Below, piece by piece: positions 1-12,733 of a DNA stretch of 27,460 nucleotides. The translations under genes and the position numbers were made by a program. This DNA is from Circinella minor (taxonomy: Eukaryota; Mucoromycota; Mucoromycetes; Mucorales; Lichtheimiaceae). Location: the NCBI GenBank assembly GCA_016758965.1, contig JAEPRB010000388.1, positions 1-27,460 of the forward strand, given 5' to 3'. Position 1 is the stretch's first letter; each line of letters starts with the position of its first letter. A model generated the notes under the pieces. That model saw nothing but the letters and a program-made list of their open reading frames with translations, made no database searches and had not been told where the DNA came from.

Positions 1-1288
1 ATTATTAAAAATAATCCTACCACAATAACCGCAACTTCTACCACTCCCCACCAATCGAGCGATAATAACGCTGTTGGACAATTACGAATTTTATCTACAA
101 CTACAAGATATATTTATTATAATACATTGTCATTTTATTTACTTATTTGCATTTTTTAATGAACTATTATTATTATTATTATTATTTTTTTTAGTTTCTC
201 TTGAAGGTGCTTTGGGTAAAATTACTTCATTGACAGTACGAAACCCAAGACAAGTTTTACAAGTTTCAGAAAAGAAACCTAGTACGACTTCTACAACGAC
301 TACTACGACAAGTACGACAACTACATCATCAGGTAGTCAAGAAGGTGGAAAACAAGATCAGAAACAATCTGTAAATATTATTATTATTATTATTATTATT
401 ACATTTAGATTGAGGGTGGAGGGGAGGGAAAAAAAAAGAATTGATTGAACTCAATGTTATTGTTGCTTTATAGGTCACAAAAACCAATGTACCAACTGAA
501 ACGGATAGAAGAAGAATTCTTAAGATTGTAGAAAATATCTATTTGATTGTATTAGAATTGGAACAAATGCGTAGACAAGGGGCACCTAAACCTAAACCTG
601 GATATGAAGATGATCATGAAGAAGTTCTTGAAGCATGGTAATCCATCATTGCAAAGAGACAGAAAAAAGAATCACTTATTCATTTATTTATTTTATAGGA
701 ACATGAAATATTCTGAACAATGTGAAAAACTTTGGAATTCTCTTCGATTATTGGATTCATCGGATGGAACGTAAGTTGATACTTTTTTTTTTATTTTTTT
801 TAAAAAAAACACACACACACATACACTTTTTTAAACTTGTCTATTTTTGATTTTTAATCATTGGGGGGGTGGGGTTGTTGTTTTTGTTATTCTATTAGAC
901 CATTGATTATTTCAATTCTTTCTGTTGCTAAAGGAGCCAAATTAATTCCACGTATTGTAAGACATTTAACAAGTGATCAAAATTTAACGATGCTTACAGT
1001 TATTATTGCGAATTTTTCACGTCTTTTTGTTTGTCGACATGTTATCTATCCTGGTTCTATGGTAGCTAATGCTGAAGAAGCTAAAAAACAAAAATTTGTG
1101 ACATTGGATGATGTTGAATTATTTATCAATATGGCTGCTCCACCTCTTTTGGGTCTTATTTCTGAAGCACCTTTACAAGTAATTAATGGTTTAGTGAAAC
1201 TTTTCCTTGAAAAGAATGAAATTGTATCCGTAGCTCGTACAAAGGTAATATTATTATTTTTAAAGGGGAGAGGATATTATAGTGTTGA

Positions 1289-1322
<34 letters not shown>

Positions 1323-1905
1323 GGAATCATGTACTAATGAATTCTTTTATAAAAAAAAAAAAGCCTGGTCTTGCATTTTTAACCATGTTATTATCTCGTG
1401 CTGAAATATTAAAACAAGGAGGTCAAGCACTTCATGGACCTGTAGCCCCTTCTTCAGATGATTTAACACAATGGCAACAAGAATATAATGCACTCTTTGG
1501 ACTTTTACAAACTCATTATGCATCTATATTCCCTTCTTTTTATTATCTTGTACCTATTCAACCTAATATAAGTGCTATTCAATTATCTCTTGGTGTAGAT
1601 GATATGTATGTATGGCAATTCCTTGCTGCCATGGCTGTTGGTGCTTCAATGGAGCAACAACATATTTTAGTAACTGAAGTTAGGCAAGTAATTCTATATT
1701 ATTATTATTATTCAATTTTTTTTTGATGGGGGAGAGAGAAGATACTAACTTTTTTTTCTTATATAGAGAACGTGTTATGGAAAATATTGTACTTGCACAT
1801 AGTAATCGATTCCCAGCAGTACAAGCATCTCAACGACTTTCAAATGTAAATCTTTTCTTACATGCACTTGGTCTTGATTCTTCACAAGTGACTTTACCAC
1901 GATGA
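1..1905 (+). CDS. PAT1: PAT1 homologue, mRNA decapping activator (C-terminal part; 5' end outside window)
   Basis: PAT1 links deadenylation to decapping and works with the Lsm1-7 ring in P-bodies. Supported exons are 195-370, 474-637, 699-770, 899-1244, 1364-1683 and 1767-1905; all join in frame. Family features seen: a segment EGALGKITSLTVRNPRQVL typical of PAT1 proteins, then the helical C-terminal domain (RRRILKIVENIYLIVLELE onward) ending in LHALGLDSSQVTLPR. A Thr/Ser-rich low-complexity stretch lies between them. Bases 1-128 are open in frame 1 and C-rich, so they are probably an upstream exon, but I could not fix the donor that pairs with the acceptor at 193-194. The intron 1684-1766 starts with GC (AG|GCAAGT) and carries TACTAAC near its end; only this boundary preserves frame. 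Intron 1245-1363 has TACTAAT and an A-rich acceptor. Identification is firm; the 5' boundary is not. Confidence 0.88.
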
Positions 1906-2353
1906 ATGTTTATATAATTATTATCGTTGGGTCTCTCTTTCTCATATATAAAAAAAAAAATAATCAAAATTTTACCTTTTGGACCTTCCCCTCCCCCCCC
2001 CCCGCCCTCATCTAATCCAGTTTATATACACATACGTTGCTCTCTCTCTCTCTCTCTGTCTTTTTATATATATATATATCTTTTTTTTTTCTTTAGCATA
2101 AATTTTCGAATTTTAAAAATAACCTTATTCTCTCGTTTTTTTTTTTTTGTGCTATTCTCTTTACTTTGATATAACTCAAATTGTTTTACAAAGTAAAAAA
2201 AAAATATATAATAATAATAATAATAATAATAAAAAATGTAGATAATATACAAAAAAAAAAAAAAAAGGAAAGTTGTAATAATAATCTATAGATGTTCTAT
2301 ATATATACACACAAGTTTGATATATATATATATAAAAAAAGAGGGGGGTACAT
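1906..2353. other. Convergent intergenic region between PAT1 and the dolichyl-diphosphatase gene
   Basis: About 450 bases separating two facing stop codons, so it should hold both 3' UTRs and poly-A sites. It is made of poly-C, CT, TA, poly-T, poly-A and TAA microsatellites. The open frames here read through these repeats and show no protein-like composition. Confidence 0.7.
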
Positions 2354-3179
2354 TTATGCTTGTTTCCTTACTTGTTGTTCCCATTGTTGATATTCCCATT
2401 TGGCTACATTATCAATCATACGCATATCTTTTAAATAATATCGTTTGGATAATGGATGATTTAAAATAGATTGAATCCATCCTAATGAATAAAGTCCATA
2501 GTTTAATAATTTATACCATAATAAACCGAAAATGGATCCAACACATCCACCAGCAATGACTTGAAGTAAATTATGATAACCAAGATATATTCTAATATAC
2601 ATTTTATATACTTGAGTTAAAAAACACATACACACACATGTCTATTATATAAAAAAATTTCTTTTACCTAGAATAACAAACAACAATAGCTAAAAAAAAC
2701 ATGGCCACTAAAATAATTCTTTTTTCAATAACATGATCCACTTTAATATTTTTGGAAAGATAAAGAGATCCATAAATAGCAAAAAACCAAATAAATTGAG
2801 CGTGACTTGAAGGCATACCATATCCATTGCCAAGATGAGCTATATATATATATATATATATAAAATAGTTTTAACCCATGTTTTCGAGATTAAACACCAC
2901 CCACCCCCAATTAATTCATATTGGAGTTGTTCCTTTTTATTTCTTACCATGAGGTCGAGCTATTTGTAAATATTCTTTAAGTATAAAATTAATGCCTTCA
3001 TTAACTAATTGACCCACTAACATGGTAATGCCTGCTATTTCACGTCGACTTATAATAATAGAAGCATACAATACAAGTATAGCAAGAGGTGATAAAGTAA
3101 TATAAGCTAATAAATAAGCTAATTTATCTTTTGGATCAAATTGAACATGAGTGAGTGATAATGAAGCCAATTCATCCAT
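2354..3179 (-). CDS. CAX4: Dolichyl-diphosphatase (DOLPP1/Cax4), PAP2 superfamily
   Basis: Removes a phosphate from dolichyl pyrophosphate on the lumenal side of the ER, recycling the lipid carrier of N-glycosylation. Exons on the minus strand are 3179-2948, 2839-2668 and 2591-2354, giving 213 residues; known members are somewhat longer (about 240). The acid-phosphatase motifs are all visible: KEYLQIARPH (KX6RP) in exon 1, PSSHAQ at the start of exon 2, and SRIYLGYHNLLQV spanning the exon 2/3 junction, which fixes that splice. Hydrophobic segments separate the motifs, as expected for a multi-pass membrane protein. The start at 3179 (MDELASLSLTHVQFDPKDK) matches the family's short cytosolic N-terminus. 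It is convergent with PAT1 and divergent from ECT1 (835 bp between start codons). Confident call. Confidence 0.93.
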
Positions 3180-4013
3180 TATTTTTTTTTTTTTTTTTTT
3201 GTAAGAGGTTGGCGTTTCTTCTTTGGTAATACTAAACGCGAGGAGGAAAACCCCAAGGGAAAATTAGAAGGGGAGGGGGGGGAGTTTGGAATATAATGTT
3301 ATTGTTGTGCATAAAACATATTTTGTCTCTATTAAAAACTTTGGTATGAAGGGGAAGGGGAAAGGAGGGAATAATTTATTTTTATTTGACAACATAAGTT
3401 GTAGTCAATGTCACTCAAATCATTTGAATTTTCTGAAGCTATTTTTTTCTTTTTTAAATAGCAAGGGCTGGGCGTTTGAAAGAATCATCTACTTTGATTT
3501 ATATATATATATTGATATGTATCTTTGGGAATGGGGATATACTGTTATTTTTGATGAAATACTGTAATAAGTAGGGGTCATCTCTTTTTTTTTTTTGGTT
3601 ACTGAATAGTTACAAAAGGGTTGGAGTATCTTTTTATTCTACTTTTTTTTTTTTTTTTTTGCTGTACTTCCCTTCTTCCCACCCCTTCCCCCCCAATTCC
3701 CCAAGAGTTACAAAATATGAAAAGTCAAATCTGATGATATATATATATAAAACTATACAATATCATTGATGTGAATAGCAATCACTTTAAGCTGAAAAAG
3801 AGTTAAATCATGCCATTCAAAATATTTTTTTTTAAGTTCCCCAAGCGTAAAAAAAAAACACAGCTTGGTACCTGAACCCCATAAAAAAAAAAAAAAAAAA
3901 TTTGTACTTTCACATGATGATGGTTTTAAAGCTTAAAAGTTAAAATACCTTCCCAACATTTGTGCGGTTCTTTTCTTCTTTTTTACTTTTTAACTTCACT
4001 AATATTTAAAAAT
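3180..4013. other. Divergent promoter region between the dolichyl-diphosphatase and ECT1 genes
   Basis: Both start codons face away from this 834-bp stretch, so it should hold both promoters. It contains G-rich and A-rich runs, several poly-T tracts, a C-rich patch near 3670-3700 and short TA repeats. An open frame at 3286-3567 has low-complexity, non-family-like residues and no splice support, so I do not call it. No convincing operator was found. Confidence 0.6.
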
Positions 4014-5914
<1,901 letters not shown>

Positions 5915-7190
5915 AATATTTATTCTTATTTTTGAAAACAATACCCCCTCCCCTTCCTTTCAACAAATAACTTTATTGTATAATTTTTTTCTCTCTCTCT
6001 CTCTCTCTTTCTTATCCTCATACTCTATTTCAACATGTGTATATCTATTCACTTTAAAATTCATAGTTTCTTTTTTTAATTAACAATTGAATTGATATTT
6101 TGTATTATAATATTCTGTAAAAAAAAATATATATATACGTATATAACAAAAAATAAAAAGTATAAAAGGCGTTCAACCGCTGAAAGATAATAATAATAAT
6201 CCTATTTCGTTTTACGTACTTTATCTGCTTTGTTGTAATAGTACACTGATACTATACTATTACATCTCAAATGAGAGATATTTGTTTCATCGTGATCCAC
6301 TCTTGTACGTATGTATATAACAAATATCACATTTATCTTTAGATAGAATCCCACTTCCAGACGAAGAATACATATGAAAGTATCAATCCTAGTTCCATCC
6401 ATGTAACATTTTTTTTTCATATCTACGTACTGTTAAAAACTACTATTAATTAAAATCTCGATCTTTATAATTTATCATAGGTTAAAGTTGTTGCTGTCCT
6501 GGGTAGATTATTCATTAAAAAGACTGTCTCACTCAAATGTCTATATGCATTAGTTTATTCCTAGTGCGTATTGTCCACAAAAGTACCTATATCTCCCATC
6601 AAAAATGTCGTGAGTCTTCTTTTTTTTTTTTTTATCCATCCAAGTAGCAGATATAAAAATTTAGTAAGTGATTCCAACAATCATTATTCATAAATGTGAT
6701 TGCATCACCATAGTCTGTATAATACTGAATAATACGTATGGTAATAATATTTCCTACACTTTATTCTTATCCACGATCAGCAGTTTTGTCCATGTACTAC
6801 TTGTCTAGGTTCAGTGGGGTAGGATCGTGTATCTATATAAATAATTGTTTTACTAGGGAATATGACTAAATCTTACGTAGGTATTGAAAAGAAGAAAACC
6901 CTTAATTTTTTTCCCACTGTACGTACGTATACTGTACGTATATCTATATATTTCAACAAATGGGTGTAAAACTTAGTTATTATTTATCCTTTGTTTATTT
7001 AGCATCATGATTAAAATTATACAAAAGAAATGATTTTTTTTTTATTCCCAATTTTCGAGATTTTAGATTTTCTTTTTACGTAGGGTTACATAAGAAGAAA
7101 GGTATCTTTATAAAGCCTATTATTTATATAGCTTGTGTATATCATAATATTGGTTGTTGTTGTTGTTTTTTTTCTTAATGATTCGCGGCC
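5915..7190. other. Gene-poor AT-rich region, first part
   Basis: Follows the ECT1 stop, so the first few hundred bases are its 3' UTR and terminator zone (CT and TA repeats). The rest is less simple in sequence than other spacers and holds a cluster of about ten TACGTA sites (about 6137-7077). The only protein-like frame is the minus-strand ORF at 6202-6420, listed separately. Confidence 0.55.
6202..6420 (-). CDS. Unrecognised 72-residue open frame, possible gene remnant
   Basis: An ORF with mixed residue composition rather than the Phe/Lys/Tyr bias of random frames here, for example DGTRIDTFICILRLEVGF and RTRVDHDETNISHLRC. I do not recognise the family. No splice-linked upstream exon was found on the same strand up to about 6900, and no promoter is obvious. 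It could be a fragment of a decayed mobile or multicopy gene, like the degenerate gene at 7733-8494, or chance. Confidence 0.2.
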   Translation of the reverse strand: MKKKCYMDGTRIDTFICILRLEVGFYLKINVIFVIYIRTRVDHDETNISHLRCNSIVSVYYYNKADKVRKTK

Positions 7191-7193
7191 AAA

Positions 7194-7265
7194 TTATGTT
7201 TCGCACTTTGATTATTTTCCAATTTTTGCGCCCAAGCTGAAAAATAATCAAAGTGCAAAGCATAA
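7194..7265. repeat. Near-perfect inverted repeat (hairpin)
   Basis: A 25-nt arm at about 7194-7218 pairs with about 7241-7265 around a 22-nt loop. The shared core is GCACTTTGATTATTTT. The arms differ at two positions, both C/T transitions. Length and symmetry are far beyond what AT-richness explains. No flanking target duplication was recognised. It may be a small foldback element or a structured transcript. Confidence 0.7.
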
Positions 7266-7732
7266 AATTACATCGCACGCAAAGTGGAAAAAAAAAAAAT
7301 TAATAAGTATGGTGCTCTTTTTTTTTTTTTTAGAAAAAAGAATTATGTAAGATGAAAGAGAGAAGAAGAAATAGACAGCACAAGAGAAAGGGAAGGCATG
7401 TAATTTGATGATGATGATGATGATGATTCGCTATTGTGTTTTTCATTAAAGGTATTTTTGAGGGAGGTGGGATTTTTGTATGATGTGAAAAACTCCATCT
7501 TTTTTTTTTTTTTATTTGTGCTCAAATGCAACTACTTTTCCAGTGTGTAGCAATTTTCAATTCAATGAGTCAACACATCAATATTAGTAAAAGATAAAGT
7601 TGAACTTTTCTGGCTTGTTGCATATATATTTCTGTAAATAACATAATGTCCTTGACACTTACAGCAACGCCTTAATTTTTTTTTTTTTTGCTCATGTTCA
7701 ATCCATCTTCCTTCACTTGTTCTAAAATTCAT

Positions 7733-8494
7733 TTAAACTGTTGGTTGCTTTGAGTTAGCTACCGGAGACGCGTGCTCTTTTATTTCTTTATCGAAAACGT
7801 CTTTAACGACTTGATAACAAGTAGTCTTCAATACCACGAACTCATAAGTTACATCATCCTGTCCAATAGTATCAAAGGATTACCAGACTGGGAAAAAAAA
7901 AACCAGCCTCTTTTTTTTTTTTTCTTTATTATAGACAGAAGACTCTTCTATAACAAACGCCCCCCTCCCTCCCCCCAGTCTTTAGCGACTTGATCGCATA
8001 GTTTTAACAATTGAATCGGTTTTATATTCTTGCATTTCATATTAAAGATTTGTTTTTTTGCCATGTTAAAACTATAAAGCAACGTGTTGCTTTAACGGAG
8101 AAAGATGTTGATAAGGAATGGTTTCGGTGGTGTCGATGTTGTTATGGGGTTTTTAAAATATTCATTAAAAGTTTCTGCTGTAATGATATACAAATGCTCT
8201 GTCTTTTGGACCAGAAATCACCCCCGTGTACGTTTTCATAAAAAGACAATTTTGAATCACCCCACTTTTCGGTGATATTATCACTGATTTTCTTCATACA
8301 CAACGTCAGGATCACGGGATCTTTATTGTATTCATCATAAATATGGTTACAGTATTTTGTCAGACGTCGTAAAAAGGGTCTATCGACCGAATGCTGAACT
8401 TCAACCATTATGGGTTGGCAGTGAACGTTCATTGGTTGTTATTGGGAACGAACAAGGGATCGATACGCTTACCATCGATCCATTCATCATCATC
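7733..8494 (-). pseudogene. Decayed gene with an EVQ motif, possibly a PD-(D/E)XK-like multicopy family
   Basis: Three coding-like pieces lie in order on the minus strand. Piece 1 (8494-8434) reads DDDEWIDGKRIDPLFVPNNN and then hits a stop. Piece 2 (8432-8142) contains PIMVEVQHSVDRPFLRRLTK and FWSKRQSICI. Piece 3 (7879-7733) contains TYEFVVLKTTCYQVVKDVF and a terminal stop. Pieces 1 and 2 are in different frames, and the 260 bases between 2 and 3 have only broken frames plus poly-T, poly-C and poly-G runs. The I-x-V-E-V-Q segment, preceded by an acidic stretch, resembles the core of PD-(D/E)XK nuclease-like proteins that I recall as multicopy in Mucorales; this is from memory and unverified. 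Base composition here is less AT-rich than the surroundings, which supports former coding. An alternative is a live gene with unrecognised introns. Confidence 0.5.
8079..8096. repeat. Short perfect hairpin
   Basis: AAAGCAAC and GTTGCTTT pair around a two-base loop inside the degenerate gene region. It is probably incidental to that decayed sequence. Confidence 0.4.
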
Positions 8495-9640
8495 CTACCG
8501 ACATATACTTGCCAGGAAGCTTTCTGCTCCTATATATTTTTAAACAGACGATACGTAATTATTTAGAATTTTCAATGATGTATTTAATCCAGTTTACTCC
8601 TATTATACTCACCCAAACTGCTGCAGACAACATAATATATTATCCATAATTTTTTTTTTTATTTTTTTTATTTTTTTAGACATGAAGTCTGTTCCCGGCC
8701 GACGACATGGCGGGTGTGATATTATTTGTTTAAAGATTTTGTAATCCTTAAGTAAGTTAAAAAAAAAAATTCCATGTGTTTAAATATACACTGGAAAAGC
8801 TGTATTTAGACAGGATCCTTTTTTTTTTTTTCTTTTTTTTAAAAAAAAAAAGAAGGGTTGAATCAGGGTGTTCTTGATTCCCTTAAAAAGACAAAAAAAA
8901 AAAAATAAAAAAAAAAAAAACACACGAGAATATTAAAGACCTTGAAATTAAAAAAATAAAAAAAAATATTTGGACAAAAATATTTGAAAACATCTACTTT
9001 GAAATCAAAAACACCATCTGCGATTTAATAAAAGACGTCCACCTCGAAATTTAAACATCATGTACGAATATTCAAAAAAAAAAAAAAAAAAAGAAATGTG
9101 TGGTAAAAAAGAGGAACGAAACAACTTTACAAAATAAAATAGTTTGTTTCAGGAGACATTCCCCCTTTTTTTTTTTTTTTTTTTTTTTTTTATGACTTGT
9201 TCCATTGATTTCAAATTAAAAAAAGGGTATATGTACTTTGCATGAATAATTGAAAAACCTGTTAAAACAATTAAAAAAAGAAGAAGTCTTTCATGCCGAT
9301 CCAAATTATTTTTCAACAGCCAACTCCGAAAAAAGCACAGACCCCTCCCTCCTTTTTTTTTTTTAAGTCGGGTGGCCTCAAGGTTTTTGAATAAGTGAAT
9401 GTGCCGGAATGAATGAATTTGACTATCAAGTTGTTAATTATATAATTTTACATAAGAAGCCTTAAGCAAAAACAAAAATTACTTTTGGTATTTAACTTTA
9501 AATAATGAATATTAATATTTTAAAAGAAAAAAAAAAGGGGGGGGGGTTAACAAAATGTTACAAATTAATCTTTTGTTATAATACTGTACTGGTCATATAG
9601 TTGTCAAGCTCCATGTCCAACATATTAATATCGATATTAT
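8495..9640. other. Gene-poor region, second part
   Basis: Mostly poly-A/poly-T-laden spacer with no protein-like frame. Between about 8926 and 9080 there is a degenerate tandem pattern (listed separately). A slightly GC-richer island near 8690-8715 shows no recognised motif. No RNA gene was recognised. Confidence 0.5.
8926..9080 (+). repeat. Degenerate tandem repeat, units of about 45 nt
   Basis: Two adjacent segments, starting near 8989 and 9036, align base for base with mainly C/T and A/G differences (ACATCTACTTTGAAAT against ACGTCCACCTCGAAAT). A weaker third copy lies upstream at about 8926. In one frame the units read as charged, isoleucine-rich repeats (ENI..EIK; KDVHLEI) that end at a stop. 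It could be the remnant of a coding repeat. Confidence 0.35.
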
Positions 9641-9649
9641 TAATTATTA

Positions 9650-9807
9650 TTACGTATTATTAATGCTGTTGTGTTGTTGTTGTTATTGTCGGTGGTGGGA
9701 ATACCACTACGACCAGGACGACCACCAGGGCCATGACGACCACCGTAATTGTTGTTGTCGTTGTTGTGGAGACCACGTCGTAAGTGATCCATAAGATCAC
9801 CCTTTAC
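9650..9807 (-). pseudogene. Asn/Gly/Arg-rich coding-like fragment
   Basis: On the minus strand one frame reads EVKGDLMDHLRRGL, then an Asn-run, YGGRHGPGGRPGRSGIP, a second Asn-run and NTTALIIR before a stop. CG-containing codons and the GGR/RPGR pattern differ sharply from surrounding AT-rich noncoding DNA and suggest the C-terminal exon of an RNA-binding-like protein. A possible acceptor (ATGGCAG) precedes the EVKG segment, but upstream sequence on this strand soon reaches a poly-A/T run with no clear preceding exon. I do not recognise the family; it may be the last exon of an unseen gene or a remnant. Confidence 0.35.
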
Positions 9808-9810
9808 TTC

Positions 9811-9856
9811 CTGCCATAATTATGGTGCTATTCTGCATGTTAATCATGGCAGGAGT
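9811..9856. repeat. Inverted repeat, 13-nt arms
   Basis: CCTGCCATAATTA pairs with TAATCATGGCAGG across an 18-20-nt loop, with one mismatch. It lies immediately upstream (minus-strand sense) of the Asn/Gly/Arg-rich fragment. Function unknown. Confidence 0.55.
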
Positions 9857-9859
9857 GTT

Positions 9860-10920
9860 TCGATTTCTCTGTGTGCGATGGGTCATTAAAATAAACTTTT
9901 GGTGGAGAGAAAAAAAAAAAAAAAAAAAAAAAAGAGAATACCCATCTTTTCATATATCTAGCAAAGCAAGCAAGATTGATTTATTTATTTTTTCATGCAT
10001 TGTCAATAATGAGTGATGTATTTGATCATGAATCACTTATCAGTTGTTTGTTTCTCCATGTAGTATATTTTTCACAATGACAAGCAAATGCTGTTAAAAT
10101 AGGTTTCACATTTTTCTTTCACTCATCTATGTCTCACTACTATATAGAACTCAATAAAAATTACGATTGATGATCTTTTTTTTTTTTTTCCCCATTCTAC
10201 ATACATACTTATTTTATTTTATTATAATGTCTTATTTTTATTATCATACGTAAGAAATAATAACTTTCTTATGACACTTTTTTTTGTAATTTTTTTTTAA
10301 GTCGATATTGATCAAATGTTTGTAAATTGTAATTATACGTATAAATACATATTATATACTGTCATTAAAAGTTCAAAAATGAAAGAATACGTAGCCTATA
10401 AAAATACAAAGATCACACACCCTTTCTTTTTTTGGTCAGAATTCATGTCAAAAACGACTGAAACTATCCGATTTCTTGGATTTAAAAATAAACGAGATAA
10501 TCTTTGAGTACAATGATAATAACTTATTTAAGATTTCTAAATCAAAAAAGAAATTGAAAGAACAAATGCAAAAAAACAAAAAAAGTAGTGAAGAGGGCCC
10601 AATGAAAAAAAAAAAGACGTTTATGAGTGGAATGATTCATATATTTTTCAAGTTCAATCAAATGTGTTATATATTTGTTTTTTTTTTTGGAGGGGGGGGG
10701 ATATGATTTGAAAAAAACATGAAAAAAAAAAAAATAATCAAAAAGTTGTGAATATGAATTGTGTTGTACGAAAGTGAAAATGTTGGAAGGGGAAGAATGA
10801 GACATGGATGGATTTTGGAAAAAAAAAAAAAAGAAAATGGTGATACGATATATTGGTTAAAAAAGACAAAGGGGAGGGAATTATTATCAAAAAAAAAAAA
10901 TAATAATAATAATATATATT
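9860..10920. other. Gene-poor region, third part, and PDI 3' flank
   Basis: AT-rich spacer with long A/T homopolymers and four or so TACGTA sites. The open frames at 10316-10805 are Lys/Phe-rich readings of homopolymers on both strands. The last hundred bases are the 3' UTR of PDI. Nothing else seen. Confidence 0.55.
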
Positions 10921-12693
10921 TTACAATTCGTCGTGACCAGCATCTTCTTCTTCCTTTGTCTCTTCTTCTGTATCCTTAGTCAATGAAATCTTAACATTAT
11001 TACTGGCATTTTCATTAATGAATTCGACCATATCTTCAAGAGTACGACCCCCATTGTAATCAAGCAATTCATTGGTTTCAGCCTTAAAGAATTTCAAAGT
11101 AGGGAATCCAGATACAGTGAATCCAGCTTCAGCTGGAACATCATTTTCAGTACCATCCATTTTAGCAATAACAACCTTATCACTAAAACCTTGTTTTTGA
11201 ACAGCATCACCCAATTCTTCCCAAATAGGAGCCAATCGTTTACAATGACCACACCATGGAGCATATACTTCAAGGAAAGCATCCTTCTTCTTATCCAAAA
11301 CCAATTCACTGAATTGTTTAGCAACAACTACTTTAACAGGACCCTTGTTATCTTCAGGAATATCTTCTGATTTCAAAGTAGGTTCAATCTTGCCATGGAC
11401 ATAATCATCGACAAATGTTTCAATATTTTTGGTAGTGATTTCAGCGGATTGATCATATGGATATTTGGCACCTGTATCAATATGTTGAATAGCAAAAGCG
11501 GGCCATTCTTCCTTAAGACCCACATTACCAGCATGAGGACCATATTTTGTAGCATCAATATGAACAAAATTGATTTTACCCTTGTATTTTTGAGCAATAG
11601 GTTTAATAGCTTCAATTAAAGGTTCAGCCATTTCTTTGGAATCAGCAAAAATGTAAGCAAGAGGAAGACCTGCATCAGCATAAGCAGCAAAGTTAGATGC
11701 TGAAATTTCATCCAAAAGAGGAACGGAATTTGTCTTGATAAATTCTTGAATTTTAACACCATCTTCTAAAGATTCAGTCCATTCACTACGACCTCCATCT
11801 AATTCTTGATCAAATTGTTTATAAATAACCAATGAAGGGAACGTGTCAACATTATGTTCTTTGGCTAATGATTCATCCGTAACAAGACCAAAGAAATAAT
11901 CATCACGTAATTTATCAGCTACTTCTTTAACAGCTGTCTTACTCTTTTCATCCGAAGATGAAGTATAAGCAACAACAACAACACGATCCGATTCTTTAAA
12001 CTTTTCAAAATTGTCTGCATTTAAATCAGTAATTGCAGGTGCAGCTTGCCTATAAATTTATTTATAAATTTATTAGCATTAGCATTTTCGTTTTTATTTT
12101 TATTTTTTGTTTACCATTCCCCCCCCCCTTTTTTCCTTTTCTCCTTAAACTTTTTTTTATAACCACGCGATTACTTTTGAAAAAATACTTACTTTTGCAT
12201 ATAACTAATAATACCATCAGCCTTACGTGTACCCTTATATTCAGATGTATCACCTTTTCTAAAGACCTTTAATGTAGGATAACCACGAACTTCATACTCT
12301 TGACATAAATCTTGATTCACAGTACAATCGACTTTACCCAATTTAACTTGGTCTTCCTTTAAAGTAGTAGCAGCAGTTTCGTATTCAGGTGCTAATATAA
12401 TATAATATAATATATATATATATATATATAATTTAATATAACAAAAGAATAAGAATAAAAAGTATATATATATATATATTTATATTTATATGTATTTATT
12501 TATTTAACTTACCAAGAGCTTTACAGTGACCACACCAAGGTGCATAAAATTCAACAAGCATCAAATCTTCTTTCATAACTTCATTTTCAAAGTTAGATTG
12601 ATCAAGTGTAATAACGTCATCAGCCAATACACTATTAGTTAATGCAGCAAAAGTAGTAGCAAGAGCAGTCCACAAAAGAGTTTTTTTCACCAT
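10921..12693 (-). CDS. PDI1: Protein disulfide isomerase
   Basis: Forms and rearranges disulfides in the ER lumen during secretory protein folding. Minus-strand exons are 12693-12513, 12391-12193 and 12049-10921, joining in frame to 502 residues, the usual PDI length. Layout a-b-b'-a': a signal peptide (residues 1 to about 24, ending SVLA), a first thioredoxin domain with WCGHC (CGHC at 54-57), two redox-inactive domains, a second WCGHC (CGHC at about 393-396), an acidic Glu-rich tail and the ER-retrieval signal HDEL at the very end. The exon 1/2 junction lies just after the first active site (CGHCKALAPEY). Nothing is missing. A GA microsatellite lies just upstream of the ATG in the presumed 5' UTR. 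Divergent from the CorA gene. Confidence 0.97.
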
Positions 12694-12710
12694 GATGTAA
12701 TAATTAAAAA

Positions 12711-12733
12711 AAGAGAGAGAGAGAGAGAGAGAG
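12711..12733. repeat. GA microsatellite in the PDI 5' leader
   Basis: A run of GA dinucleotides 18 to 40 bases upstream of the PDI start codon; on the mRNA strand it is a CT tract. Pyrimidine tracts are common in fungal leaders; no function is claimed. Confidence 0.7.

Noticed and set aside
1927..2252. ORFs on both strands after PAT1
   Set aside because: Readthrough of CT, TA, poly-T and TAA microsatellites.
3286..3567. A 93-residue plus-strand ORF in the divergent promoter
   Set aside because: Low-complexity residues, no family motif, no splice or promoter support.
10476..10805. Overlapping ORFs on both strands
   Set aside because: Lys/Phe-rich translations of A/T homopolymers.
11094..11619. 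Alternative-frame ORFs inside PDI
   Set aside because: Shadows of the well-supported PDI frame.
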